Shown here: positions 45,986 to 58,648 of the stretch, piece by piece
How the letters are laid out: the number at the start of each line of letters is the position of its first letter
Position numbering within the stretch: the first letter of the stretch is position 1
NCBI GenBank assembly: GCA_027922465.2
Contig: BQMF02000483.1
Span: 62,001-126,000, forward strand
Length of the DNA stretch: 64,000 nt
Direction of reading: 5' to 3'
DNA from: Turritopsis dohrnii
Taxonomy: Eukaryota > Cnidaria > Hydrozoa > Anthoathecata > Oceaniidae
Notes under the pieces: generated by a model
What the model saw: the letters and a program-made list of their open reading frames with translations, nothing else
The model's database searches: none
Told to the model about the DNA's origin: nothing
Program-made: the position numbers and the translations under genes

Positions 45986-48115
45986 TCTAGCTATGTCTTA
46001 AATGCATGATAAAAAATTCCTTACACAATCAATCCTTTCCTAATCATATTTGGTATAATTTGACAACAATTATTCTACCAACCAACCTTGTTAGAGCTTG
46101 GTTAGATTAAAACTTTTTCTCATACGAACTTGATTATGAAACGTCAACAGGAACACTACCCAGCACTTGAAAACTTAGTTGCTAGTTGCCAACACAAAAT
46201 AGTCATCGTCTATACTATTTGTTCATCAACCACTCAAAAATTCAGAATCATCGCCAAAATGTTCTAACGACGTCAAATGTAGTAATCAAAACTTGCACTA
46301 TAATCATAATTCTACCGAGGGGAATTTTTAAAAAAAATAAAATAAAATTACAAAGTTTATTCTCACCTACTTTGGGTACTTTTAATAATCTCAAAGTATC
46401 CTGTGTCGCATAAAGCGAATACACTTGCTGTTGATTTTGTTATGAATTCAACAATCCAAACCACAAACAAGATGGTATTTTTAGTTTAACGAAAACAGTA
46501 GTTTGTTTGTTTTGACAAGTCAGGTATAAACACTAGTATCGAACCGTTAAAAGAGAATCATTATTTTCCAAATGTAAACGAAACCATAGGTGACAAATTG
46601 TAATGTCCAGGTTGAAGGTTTCTTTTTAAGAAGTTAATACAAAGCTTTCTATTACAGTCCTTGTAAACATTGATTTCTAGTTTCCCTGTTAGTTAGTTAG
46701 TTATTAAAAACTTCCTTTTGCTACTCAAACCTATTTTTAAAAACCATGTTTCATTTTGAAACATTTTTCTCCGATCTTTTCTTCGAATTAATATCTACAG
46801 AACATAGAGTAGATATAAAAAATATTTTAGGACATTGACAAACATTCAAAGAAAAGTTCCTGTGAACTATTCTAGTTTCCACTAAAGTTGGTTTCAACCT
46901 AATAGTACTAACATCTTCCTAAACACTATTGCAGCGACAAACTAAAGATTCTGCCCGTTTAGTAAATTTTAATCCTTAAACAAAATGTTAAATAAAATAA
47001 AATGTTAATGATTCCTCTTAATACGTTGACACCAAGGCACGAAATCACTTTCATCCATATAAACTGACTGGTCAATTTCATTGCAAGTAATAGTAAATGA
47101 TACCTATAAAATTATTGAAGATTTCTCATATCCATATCTGGTACTATGTTTGGACTGGAACCTTTAAGACAACTTGTCTGTGATAAGCTTCTTCAGATGA
47201 AAATAAATTTACTTTATTTGATTAAAGACTGAATGGAAAATAGTTTTTTTATCAAAAGGAACTGTTCTTTTTCATTATAGTTGCGGCTTTTGTTCTTTAT
47301 CACCATTTTTTTGCGTCTTGCAGAGTTATCAAATACTTTATTCTACATTTTCATTGAAAGGGAAATTAAGTCTTGGATTTCTTTAACAAACAAAATGAAA
47401 TAAACAATACAAAACGTAAATATGGAGAGCTTTCTTCTATCTTGCATTGGTGTAGTGCTGAAGATAGACAAACATTTGCTTATGGAACTACGGGAGTGTC
47501 TGTAAAATATTAGGTCAATTTTTCAACATTGAGATGATTCTAAACCTCCTAAATCATATACTTGACAATAATGCAAAGGATAATCATTCATGATCATAAC
47601 CAAAACAGTTTCTCTCACACAGGAACTTTTTAACGAAAGGGTGGGGTTTTGAGAAAAGCTTCTGATAAAAACCCTATTATTAATTTACATAATTCCTCCA
47701 GAATGAATGTTAAACTCAAAATAAATGACATACTAAAGTGATACATAACCAATACCTGGAACATGAAAATAACGCTTCCGTACTTTCGAGTCCCTTTTTG
47801 TACATTCACTAGAAACGTACGTTGGCAGAAGTTACAAGTTCTCTTAAAGTGAGTGAAAAAATTATAAGATTTTCGAATAAAATTTGGATTTATTATTACT
47901 GAAACGTTTTGTATTCTTAGAGGAAGGAAATTAGAAACTTTATAAAAACAATCAATTTCTTCACAAATTTGAATTCTTCATTAATTTTTGTCGAGGATTC
48001 AAGGCGTCGATACGAATTTTATTTTCTGTAAGACGCCAGTACAGAATTCGGCCGATAACAAAGTATGCTTATAAAAAGAACAAGTTATAACTAAAATTTT
48101 GTGCAATACTTCAAA

Positions 48116-48310
48116 TCAGAACAGACATATTTTCAGAACAAGAAGCTTGAAATTATAAGTATTGCTCGATTAAGCTCACTCTCAGAGTAGCGCCCATATT
48201 TAATAAGTCTAGGGGCGGTTATTTGAAAGTAACATAAGAGTTAAAGGGGGGGTTTTACTTCAGTATTTGATTTCTCAGAACAGACATATTTTCAGAAGAA
48301 GAAGCTTGAA
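48116..48310. repeat. Copy 2 of the same repeat, flanked by ~36-bp direct repeats
   Basis: The core 48150-48273 (CTCACTCTCAGAGTAGCGCC, CATATTTAATAAGTCTAGG) matches 45740 onward. On each side lies TCAGAACAGACATATTTTCA followed by GAA.AAGAAGCTTGAA (48116-48150 and 48274-48310), a direct repeat far longer than a normal target duplication. Confidence 0.6.
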
Positions 48311-49589
48311 CAATATAGAAACGAAGAACTGTAATATCAAAATCTACATTCAACAAATACGTTGAATGTTACCTCTTTAATGTATTGATCTGCTCAAAAT
48401 GTTCTCTAGATGGGTCAAAACCTTACAAATCATACAATGTAAAAGAAAACTTACTGAAATATACCAGTAGCAATGGAAATCGACATGTCCATGTGCACAA
48501 TGTGACGGTTCTGTTATGTTTCAAAACAAAGAATTTTTTTTTTGATTGAAGTCATGGTGAATATCACTCTCCGCCTTGTTTTATTTGTGAAACAGAACAA
48601 CAGTGTTTAAAGAACAGAGAGTTAAAAGCAACTTGCGGTTTTGATTAATTAAAAAAACTTTGATGGCAGAGTTTAAATCAATTTGATGCTTGATAACTAA
48701 CATTTAATTTTACAAAAATACCAATAACTTTTTTTCTAGTGATTTAAACCTTTATAATCAGGAATGTTACTAAAAAATGTTACTATCACTATTTCTCATA
48801 GATTAAAACTTTGAAATAATATGAAGAGAAATATCTTTTATTCTATATGAGGGAGAGCCTACATGTTGGTTTTGACCGCAAAGTATCATTCATTCATAGC
48901 TATTTTATATTTTAAGCTATATTTGTTAATATTTTATATAACACTAACAATGAAAAGCAATTAAAATATTTAAGATCACGTATCCAGAGGAACTCGAAAT
49001 TCACGTACGCAGATTTTTATTTCAAACGAATTCTCCAAGATACCTTAAAGGGAAATATATACGGCACAATTTGTAGCATCGTGTATACAACTAAAATCGT
49101 ACAGAAAGTAGGTGTTACTACAAGTCGCATACTACAAATAAAAGTTTGAAGACATTCAAAACCATGTGATTTCTAGTGCGTTTTTCAGCCAATCAGCGTG
49201 CAGAACACAATTGCTGCAAGAAATGAATGAAGAAAAAACAATTTTTCTATGTGATTTGTGATCTCTTTTTGAACGAAAATGAAGAATAAGAAAGACAAAA
49301 TCGCTGAAAATGAAAGTATCATCCAGGCCTTTAATCATTCATCTTTTCCGCCAAGACTTAATCCATTCTTTTCTTTTCTTTCGTTTTCTTTTTGAAAAAA
49401 AGTGCATCAATGATTGCAATCATAGCTAATACATCCACATCGTCTTGCATTTTGATAATTAGATTTTTTTATTAAACTTTACAACTTGTAGTATCGTGGT
49501 AAATTATAAATCGTACCGTGTGTATTGCCAGGAATGTATTTATGCAAGATTTTACAAACAAGGGAAAAATGTTGTAATAACAATGAAAA

Positions 49590-49720
49590 ACGAAGAGGTC
49601 GGGGTTCAATTCCCTTTGGGATATTCACCAGGTGCAAGTGTATGTGCAGATGCAATAGCAACTGAGTGAGGCCAGCCACGTAAAACATTACCAAATAAAT
49701 GAACAAAAATAAAAATAAAA
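49590..49720 (+). repeat. tRNA-derived SINE remnant, 5' truncated
   Basis: GGTTCAATTCC at 49603-49613 is a good B box. About 90 bp of non-tRNA body follow and then an A-rich tail with AAATAAATGAACAAAAATAA-type units. No A box is seen at tRNA spacing, so the head is truncated or decayed. Confidence 0.4.
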
Positions 49721-49750
49721 CGTACTTCAGAAATTGACTTGCAACTGTTA

Positions 49751-49844
49751 CACCAGTAAATGTCGCAAAGTCTGCTTTACTGGTGACGTTGCAACATTTA
49801 CTGTTGATTGCGACATATCCTGTTGATTGCGACATTTACTGGTA
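49751..49844. mobile_element. 94-bp relative of the GCCAGTAAATGTCGC element
   Basis: The left end CACCAGTAAATGTCGCAA and the right end TTGCGACATTTACTGGTA are flanked by TA. The interior contains two more inward words (TTGCAACATTTACTG, TTGCGACATATCCTG). Same word as 23995-24618, reduced to little more than the words. Confidence 0.65.
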
Positions 49845-51079
49845 TAATAGCAACCAAACATATAAGTCCCTAACGACAATGTTTGACTGTGTTTGAGCTT
49901 AGCGTTAGAGCTAGAGTCATTGTCAATAAGGAGCTGTCGTGAACTTCTCAAAAATTCAATTTTGACTTTTTTGAACTAAAGTAAAGCGGCGTAAACAGCA
50001 TCGTAATTTATCCTAATACAAATTAATCAACTTAAAGTACGATTAAAGAACTGCAATGTACAAAAAGAAGAAAGAAGAAACTACAGATGAATTTTTGGGG
50101 ACTGTCATTTTGAGAAGAACACGGGTAAAGATCGGATTAAGTGTCAATTTAACAAAGTGAAATGTAATCCAATATAACCCGTCCTGTCAAAGATAATCAA
50201 TCCGATTTCCTCTGTTTAAATCAAGCCGAAAATTCAAAAACATCTAAGTCTGAAGAACCTTTTTTCGACATCCAGCTAAGTTGAAGATTCAATCTCCTTT
50301 TCATGCAGCAATCTTTATTTAAGCTTTAAGCTACTCATCATTGTATTCCGTTTCCGAAATCTAAAAGCTTTTTTCAGTTGCCACACGACTGAGCGTACTG
50401 CTGTTTGATTCATCAAATTGTTCAAATGATTTGAACTACCAGGCGAATGAGATTGCGTCCAGCCAATACAAAATCGGTTCGCTCAGTCGCTCAGCCGAAA
50501 GAATATACACACCACCTTATATATAAAACGTAATTGAATTTCTGCATAATCAAGAAAGATACATTAATACCATCCTTTTGTAATGTTTTTTTCCCTTCTG
50601 TCCAAACCTAGTGTGATTACTGAAGCGTCGCATTTCAGTACCGTGAAAAAATGGCGGATGCACAAACAGAGAGTATCGGTGCTATTTTTCAATCTTTTTA
50701 CATGTTTTTATATGAATTTAATAATCAATTTGAAATAAGGAAGCAAAATTTAGGAATTGGGTTTCTATAAGCAGAGAGCACATTCATTGTTTGATTTTTA
50801 GCTACGTAGGCATGAAACACTTGTAACTTGTAGTCGTGGTCTCATTTCTCTTACTGTACGAATCTAGCTTGATTAAAGGGCAACAGTTTATAAATGGAAC
50901 TAAACTTACATTTCAAGATATTAAGTCCCACTTAAGTGCCACTGAGCTGGCATAAACCTAGTGAGTATAATAATGACAAAACACTACAGCTAACGCTATC
51001 AGTTGCTCAAACAACAATGAAAGTTTCAAAACGTCAAATCTTTTTTTCGCGATAACAATGAAAATTAAAAAATTATACA

Positions 51080-51169
51080 GTTAACAATCAACCTCGAACC
51101 CAAGGTCTCTTGCATGTTCGATATACGGATAGCGGCAAAAACCCTGGGTTCGAGGTTGAGTTAACAATC
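51080..51169. mobile_element. 70-bp hairpin element with 10-bp target duplication
   Basis: GTTAACAATC at 51080-51089 and 51160-51169 flanks arms AACCTCGAACCCAAGG and CCTGGGTTCGAGGTT. It is one of the smallest clean insertions in the window. The arms also read as a Pol III B box (GGTTCGAGGTT), so it may be derived from a SINE-like repeat. Confidence 0.6.
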
Positions 51170-53210
51170 TCAATTAGGGTTTTGTTTTTTCAAACCTTAC
51201 ACCAGTTATCTGAATACCTGATCATTACATAATTTCTTTAAGACTTTAGTTTTTAGTTCTTTTTCACATACTAGTCAATGGTTTTCCTAACTTTTGTGAC
51301 ACTACACCTCTTCATATGCTGTACCATTCCCTTACTTTCCCTTACCTTACTTTCAAAGATCTTCACTTTTAATAATAGTTTTGCATTGTGTCTGGTCAGT
51401 TTGGTTGATATTCATAACACATATAGGAAGGAGCTATTAGTTACAAAATAATTTATTAGCCAATCGGCTGTCTTTTGTATTGATTGATAAGACTATGCCG
51501 AGTTGCCTAGTGTATGATGAATGATATACATATGGGTCTTGAACAATAGTACAAAAACATTCAGCATTTCCACAAAATATTGATCAGAATGTAGCTCAAC
51601 AAATCTTTTAATTACTGAATTTTGAAATATTTAAGAAAGTATGAATAATATGTAGATCTCTTTTTTTTAAAACAAAAAAAGCACATAACGAGTCTTACCT
51701 TTCATGGACTGTGATTATTTTTTGTTGAATATTAACGAAGATAAGTGAACAAGGTCGTAAGATATTGAATATCCATAGCTTTCAAAGAAACAATATAATT
51801 AAATTGTTTCCACAACCATCCGACTACCACCTTGCCTTTTGTTTTGTTCTTTCAAATGATGTTGATTAATCCAACGACGAAATTTCAGTCATTAGTTAAT
51901 TAATCCGACTTGAGGAAAAATTATTTTAATTACTTTTCAATTAGCGGATATTTTAAGCGCAGCAATTTGCATGTTTTCTGTAATGATGTCATAAAGAAGT
52001 TCAACATTAGGATTAATCACCTAAATAGTTATGTGTACTAATATCATCAGTTATAATGCAATCCTCAAACAATTTCAACAAAACTAGAATAAAACTAACC
52101 GGATAACTTTCTGTGAATAGTAAAGAATTTAAATATTTGAGATATGGCTTACCATGAGTACTAATCAATACGATCAAAACTGTCTCATCTCACACGTGCC
52201 TTGTCGTTATTGTCCGATATTTTTATGAGCTCTGAAAAATTACGTGATTGATAAGAACGTGCGATAACTTAATCATATGAAGAGGATACAACAATATCTT
52301 ATATCTATATAAATTGAAGGTTTACTTGCTTTTTGTCTGGGCCAGTTAGTGCAGAATACATAAATGGGCATTTCCTAGCAATGGAAGCAATACTCTGTGT
52401 GGCCCAAAAATCTAACGTGCCGATGAAACACTAGACAACACACCACGGCTCAGTGTTGCATCAATAAAGTTTCATTTAATTACTATATAACAATTTATTT
52501 AATTTCCTCAATTGCGATGTGCTAAACATCCACCCACCAGACATTCGGATTTCATTTTTATTGTTTTCAATTTTGTTGTGAAGGCGTTAATACACGTCTT
52601 CATTCACTGCGTGATTGGAACAATTTCTTTTGGAATGAAAGGGTTTATTACCACAAAAAACTGGTGAATCCCTTTCTAATCACGTTAAGACGTTTATCTA
52701 TAGTGCAGACAATTCACAACTGATAGTATTTAAATTGAATATAAACGCTTATTTGAGACAGAATAGGTAACTTGACGTTTTTGTTGTTTTTTGGTTTTTT
52801 TTGCGTTGGAAAGGCTCCAAGTTACTATAACACCGTGACTTTCATTTTAAACGTTTTATTTAAGAAATAAATGCTTTATTGATCTGCAAGAACCAAAATT
52901 TTTCAACAAGCCTCCTTACCTTGCTTTATTAGGCACCTTACGCAAAACACGACGGTAAGCCCTGGGACGGCAAAATTGCTTAAAAAATCATTGTGCGCAT
53001 GCGTATTTACTGAGAATCACCATCGTCGTTCTAGAACTTTAAACCTTGGACGTCAATAGAGTGGTTTTGTCGTTGTATCTACAACGTGAGTATTTTTTTC
53101 TTCCTTCTTGGCACAAAGCAGAGTACTAATATATATAAACTTAAGTTAGCTTCTAGGTTAGCTACTACACTGATTTATGCAGTTTTTTGTTTATTTAATT
53201 TTAGACTTGT

Positions 53211-54249
53211 ATGATGGATAAAGAAAACACATCAGTTCAACAGCTGGATACCAACAGCACCACCACCAACAAGAAGAGACAGTAAGTTTAGCTTTTTTTA
53301 CTGATTAGCTAGGTTGTTCTAACCATATTGTGGAGCTAGCCCTGGTTTTCTTGTTTGTGTTCTTTGTTTTCAAAATGGAAGTTCGATTCAAAATAAATCA
53401 ACAACTGGGAGCCAAGTTCTTAAAAATGGTACCTTTCTGACTGGGGGCTAGCTAGCTAAACTTTTTATTTTGCTGTGTTCCTTGATATGCAGCTGTAAAA
53501 TTATAGCTGTAAATATTTTTGTATTATTTTTGTGTAGATCCTCCATGGATTGGACTACAGAACATGATGAATTACTTATACGAGAAATACTTGCAGTGGA
53601 ACCTTACTTACACAAACCTTCAACTGTCAAAAGAGGCCAGTCTTGGACTCAAATTTCAGAAATTTTAAATGCTATTCCTGATCCAATATTTCGTGTTACA
53701 CAACGAGCAGTTAGAGAAAGATATAATTATCTTGAAAAAATATTTATCAAGAAAATTGCCAACGAGGAAAAATCTACAGGAACAAATGATCCTGAATTAA
53801 CAGAAGTTGAGAGAGGTATAGAAGACATTATTGCGAAAACTAAAGAGGCTGCCTTGCATTATGATGATACTGCTAAGAAAAACATAGATGCTGAACGAAA
53901 AAAGGCAGATGAAGTAAGAAACAAGTGCTTGGAAACTTTTAGTGAATCCAGAAAAAGATTAGGATCACCTGAGGATGAAGAAAGTCCCAAAATTAGGAGA
54001 AGGGGCACTGGAAGTGAAACGATAGCATTTCTTCAGGCAAAAGCAGAGAGGGATAGTGAATTACGTTCAAGAGAATTAGATATAAGACAACAAGAAAGTA
54101 GCAACCAACAGCAGTTGATTGTAAGCATGTTGAATAAACAAGAAGATATGCAGAAACAGCAGCAAGCTCTACTAATGGCTAATATTCAAGCTCAGCAGCA
54201 GCAGATGCAACTATTTATGGCTATGATCGAGAAAATGAAAAAAGACTAA
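53211..54249 (+). CDS. Harbinger Myb/SANT-like DNA-binding protein
   Basis: Coding exons 53211-53281 and 53538-54249 join in phase 2 to give 260 residues starting MMDKENTSVQQL. A 5' UTR intron (about 53085-53204: donor GTGAGT, acceptor TTTTAG) precedes the first coding exon. Residues about 26-95 form a Myb/SANT-like trihelix (MDWTTEHDELLIREIL, RGQSWTQISEILN, RVTQRAVRERYNYLEK). The C-terminal 70 residues are a Gln-rich coiled coil (LDIRQQESSNQQQL, QAQQQQMQLFMAMIEK). In known Harbinger systems this protein binds subterminal DNA and carries the transposase into the nucleus. Its frame is intact although its transposase partner is not. Confidence 0.8.
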
Positions 54250-54426
54250 CTATATTATTTTGAGGAAATCTTTTGACTTTGTTTGGTAGCTACAAGCCTA
54301 AAAAACAGTTATTGAAGACTGTATGTATCTTGGTTGTAAATAGGAAAGAGAATCATAAAAAGCAGCCATAATAAGTTATAAAATATTTTAGTGACTTTTG
54401 TTTGTTTACACTTTCTCTTTACAATG

Positions 54427-55504
54427 TTATTGAAAATACTCTCTTATTGTTGGGGGATTAATTTGAAAGAAGTCAGTTGTTGTTGAATGGTATAAACATG
54501 TGTGTGCATTTCTTAATAAAGCACATGAAACGTACATTTTGCCCACAGCACTTAAACCCATCTTCAAATTCTTTTTGAAATCGAGGAAAGCAAAATAATT
54601 TGTAATATCTGCGAACACCCACTCCACTGCGATTCTGACTTTGCTCATTGATTTGTTGTATAGTGATTGATTTTGTGTGAGTCTTGGACCCCGAAATGGT
54701 GCTTGCAACTGTAATCGAAGTGGGTATGCAGGGTCTCCATATATGCAAAGTGAATTTCTATTAGGGCCATATGAGAACTGTTGTAGTTGTCCCAAAAGAC
54801 CAGAGTCAGTCAACATGCCACTATCGTGCTTTCTCCCTTCATAAGGTCCGGCTAAATTCGCTATGATACCGTTTGGAGCAACAACTGATTGAAATTTTAT
54901 ACTATGAATTCTTTTATGTCCGTTATACACTACCCGTTGGTCATGGTTTGGGCGACAAATAGGTCGGACAGTCCCATCAACAAAGCCCCAACAATTGTCA
55001 AGAGCGGCACCTTTAGCATGAACAGCATCAGCAAAAGCTTGAAGACAGTTAGGGTTCAGCCATGGTTGATTAAGGTCCTGTAATAAGTATCGGTAATTTT
55101 CATACACGTGATTAACCACTTGATTTGACATCATGGACAACTGCGGAACAGGCCGCCCAAAACGCGGCATTATATCGCTGTATCTGCAAGGATAGGAAAA
55201 ACGTTTCAGAAATATACACAATGCTTCAACACCAATCAACTTTAACACGATTATAAGTAGTGATTTCTTCTGGAATTTGTAAAACTTCTGCTAGATCAAA
55301 AATATCATTTTTTAAAAATCTGAATTCTGCTCTGCATTCATCGTCGGTGAGCGTATCTAGTTGAAAGTGTTCATAAGTCCAATAAGGGAAATCTGGATTC
55401 TTTGACGTATTCATATTATATAACAAAATGAAGTCTTCATCATCTATCAAATTTTCTGTATATGCAGTAAGTAAACATTCTCGTGTTTTTCTAAAAGTTG
55501 CCAT
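54427..55504 (-). pseudogene. Harbinger DDE transposase with a single-base frameshift
   Basis: Two overlapping minus-strand frames together would make about 358 residues. The first (55504 to about 55235) starts MATFRKTRECLLTAY and ends RVKVD; the second resumes with GVEALCIFLKRFSYPCRYSD. The DDE_Tnp_4-type catalytic residues are visible: Asp in CWGFVDGTVRP, Asp in IYGDPAYPL and Glu in IAVEWVFAD. At 55234-55235 one extra base separates the two frames; removing it in thought would restore family-typical sequence with no intron signal needed. Everything else is intact, so inactivation is very recent or the extra base is an assembly error. Confidence 0.8.
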
Positions 55505-56065
55505 TTTGATTTTGGCGCTTTTAAAAAAATTCTTGGAAATGTTTTGTTTTCAAGTTGCCGTCCGCGTGCAATGCTTGCGTAAGTATAAAAGAAAACGACG
55601 ACAGCAGGAATTTTGTACTGGAGCAGAGTAATAATAACGCCGTCCTAAACTATACCGTCGTGTTTTGCGTAAGGTGCCTATTGATAAACCACAACGGTCG
55701 TCGTTCGTAAGCCAGAAACAAAACTTTAATAATACAAGCGAGTTAGCATTTCATTTGGTTCAATCTTTTATGCTTTCTGTTGTTGAATACATCTGTGAGT
55801 ACACAAAGGTAAACTTCAATCCATAAATTACGTCATCGCAGCCTCATTTCTAATATTAATAACTATGACGTAATTCATTATAATAAAGAACTTCGTAAAC
55901 AATTTTTTTCACTGAGCTACCGTCACATTTAACGAATGATGCAAATGACATTGTTATTAAAATTTAAAACGAGGCTAAAGCTCTTGTGATACAATATGGA
56001 AAGCAGTGGATAATAATAGTGAAGTATGAAGTTTCCGTTTGGAATCAGCTAATTCATTTCTATTT

Positions 56066-57060
56066 TCTATGGAGCGCCATCGCGGAAAAAAATAACTTCG
56101 GGGGAATGTCAAAGCTTCGTATTGGGGCAACACACACTTTCGATGGGGTAACATGATAATGTACATAATAATAGTAGGGTAACACTTATGTTATGAAACT
56201 GGGGAATGTCAAAATATATCGATGACCTCGATATGATTTGGAGAAACGTTTCGTGTGTTGCTTATTCGAACCTATTTGCACGCTTTCTCAACAATAAAAA
56301 TGGCTACCAATGAGTGTACTACGGTTGCTTCATGGTCTTAAGATTATGTTTTGGAAGGGTTTAAGAGAGCACTGCAAATTGCTTTTTCGTTTGTGAGAAA
56401 AGTTCGTGGTGGGTTAGATATAACAACACTGAAACAAAATCCATCTTTAACTACTAACTTCTTTCTTCAGTACATTATTGATCACATGGCGCGTGTAATG
56501 AATGACGTGTAATAGACCACACTAACATGACGGGACCTGATCAATCTGACAGCGTTTTCATGTACCTCAGTCGATTTGTTTTCAAAGCTTTTAACGATCG
56601 TTTGCGTTCGGCTTCGTGTAACAGGAGCATGAATTAGATTTGAAATTCCCCGATTTCATATGTTTGTGTAACCCTACTTTACTTTCCAGAAGGTCAACAC
56701 AATTACTGTGTGACCCCAATCGGAATTGTGTGTTACTCCAATAAGAACTTTTGACATTCACCCGAAATTATTTTTTTCCTTGATGGCACTCCATAATTTT
56801 CAACTTCGAATGTACCTCAGTCGATTTGTTTTCAAAGCTTTTAACGATCGTTTGCGTTCGGCTTCGTGTAACAAGAGCATGAATTAGATTTGAAATTCCC
56901 CGATTTCATATTTTTGTGTCACCCCACTTTACTTTCCAGAAGGTCAACACAATTACTGTGTGACCCCAATCGGAATTGTGTGTTACCCCAATAAGAACTT
57001 TTGACATTCCCCCGAAATTATTTTTTTCCTTGATGGCACTCCATAATTTTCAACTTCGAA
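56066..57060. repeat. Fold-back repeat with an exactly 250-bp tandem duplication in one arm
   Basis: Units 56561-56810 and 56811-57060 start TGTACCTCAGTCGATTTG and are nearly identical with no length change. The last ~125 bp of each unit (TGTTACCCCAATAAGAAC, CATTCCCCCGAAATTATTTT, GATGGCACTCCATA) recur inverted at 56066-56206. It therefore looks like an inverted-repeat element whose right arm was tandemly duplicated. Confidence 0.7.
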
Positions 57061-57359
57061 TGTAACATAGAAAAGAAGCTCATTGACTTCAGAGCAAACG
57101 TGGTAAAGTTTTTAAAACCGAAAACAATTTTTCTCTCCTACAAGTATGGAAGTATAAAAAGTATTTGTTATAAAAAGAGATTGGTGCAAAACGAATTTCC
57201 TGCCAGCAAGTTTCTTTTAGCTTTTACCTAAGCAGTTAGTATATCATCCATTTCTTTTTTTAATATGGAGAGTATGTCCTTTTGTCGATGAGTCATTCTT
57301 CAAGTCGTTGCTGCGATTCTTCATTCCTTTCAAGTACATGCGTTCCGTAACCAGATATA

Positions 57360-57591
57360 CACCTTTCCCGTAATTGATTGCGCAATATTTTTATCATGCT
57401 CTACCTCGTTTTCAATATGCTATACCATGACAACCGAATCTCCCGTGCTCAATCATTAACACTATCACAATCATTACACTAATTGCTCATTACTGAAATG
57501 AGTCCCGTGCCATTCTGTTACCATATCAACCTTTGCGAAAACGAGGCGGAGTATGGTAAAAAGTATTGCACAATCAATTACGGGAAAGGTG
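57360..57591. mobile_element. 232-bp miniature element, TA target, ~55-bp arms
   Basis: The left arm CACCTTTCCCGTAATTGATT and the right arm on the minus strand CACCTTTCCCGTAATTGATT continue matching through GYGCAATA and CTCGTTTTC. TA lies at 57358-57359 and 57592-57593. No coding sequence. Confidence 0.75.
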
Positions 57592-58648
57592 TATTGACGG
57601 CTTTTGTTCGTCTGTACTGGTAAATTATACTGACTGGTAGAGAATGTTACAAAAAGGTAACAGGAGGAAGATTCTTAATTTTATTTTTCTGTTTTGAAGT
57701 TTTAATATCTTCAAACTATCATTTTAGAATATTTTTTGTACAAGTTTGACCACGGATCACCTCCCCCTAATCAAAAGTATCAAATTTCTAGACTTTACTA
57801 AAAATGGTTAAATGGGTCATCTTTTGTAACAATCTTTTGTTGGATTTCGATTTTCAACTTAATTTTTGTAAGGGAAAATAGCAACAAAAACCGAAATAAC
57901 TTGGTACACTTTCCATAACGGTCGTCGGCCTCAACCGAAAACAGACTACCTTATCGGACAAAACTTAGTCGGACAAAAGTGACTAAATTTTTTGGAAGTG
58001 ACTAAAATTTTGTCCGACTAATAATTTTGTCCGACTAATTATTATGTCCGACTAAATATTTGGTCCAAATCATTTTTTTCAGAATTCTTCTTCTTATCAG
58101 TTTAATTACAAAACTCTAAATATTTATAACTTTTTTATGATTTTTCTTTTTGCTCACCCAACGAATACAATATTTTTACATGAGTTAGTCATAAATAAAC
58201 AATTTCTAAAGCGGTAAAGTGTTTTGATAAATAATATTAACGCTTGTTTTCATGATGTTCATTGTTTATTCTTTACGCTCTAAAGGGATTCTCGACCCTT
58301 TCGTAAACAGATTGGACGTTTTTAATAGCCTCACTTATTCCAGGAAGGAATCCACAGGAACAGAGAAAAGCACCGGTAATAAACAGAAACTTCCGATGAA
58401 AATGATAGCGAGGTAGTTCAAAAGAAAATGAAGAAGACAGCCATAATAGAAGAAACGCCTGAAGCCAATGCAGGAACCAAAAGAGATTTTTATACTGATC
58501 AGGAATATGACATTGAAATTGAAAAATAAAATTATACTACAACCCTTTTAATTAGGATTTTTTTCAGACGGCAAAATTGTGCCGTCGCGGTAAGATGATT
58601 TTGTTGGACATATGTTTATCACGTCGGCAAAACTGTTTTTGTTAAATA

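Larger units (their letters stand above)
37793..52930. other. 15-kb interval without a recognised gene
   Basis: Open frames here are short (at most ~118 codons), lack family motifs and have no convincing splice partners. Small elements found inside are listed separately (38661-38780, 45740-45985, 48116-48310, 49590-49720, 49751-49844, 51080-51169). Simple ATTGATTG repeats lie near 40979-40999. The rest is AT-rich and looks unique; undetected small exons or RNA genes cannot be excluded. Confidence 0.4.
52931..55679. mobile_element. PIF/Harbinger DNA transposon, near complete
   Basis: Ends AGGCACCTTACGCAAAACAC at 52931 and the matching complement ending at 55679 continue through GACGGTA and GGACGGC (about 40 bp with mismatches). 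ATT lies on both sides (52928-52930, 55680-55682), a 3-bp duplication as expected for this superfamily. Two genes converge inside: a Myb/SANT-like DNA-binding protein on the plus strand and a DDE transposase on the minus strand, the standard two-protein Harbinger set. Confidence 0.85.

Noticed and set aside
49479..49835. 118-codon minus-strand frame
   Set aside because: It runs over the SINE-like remnant and the 94-bp word element, so the open frame is a by-product of repeats.
54473..54748. 91-codon minus-strand frame
   Set aside because: Out-of-frame shadow within the Harbinger transposase.
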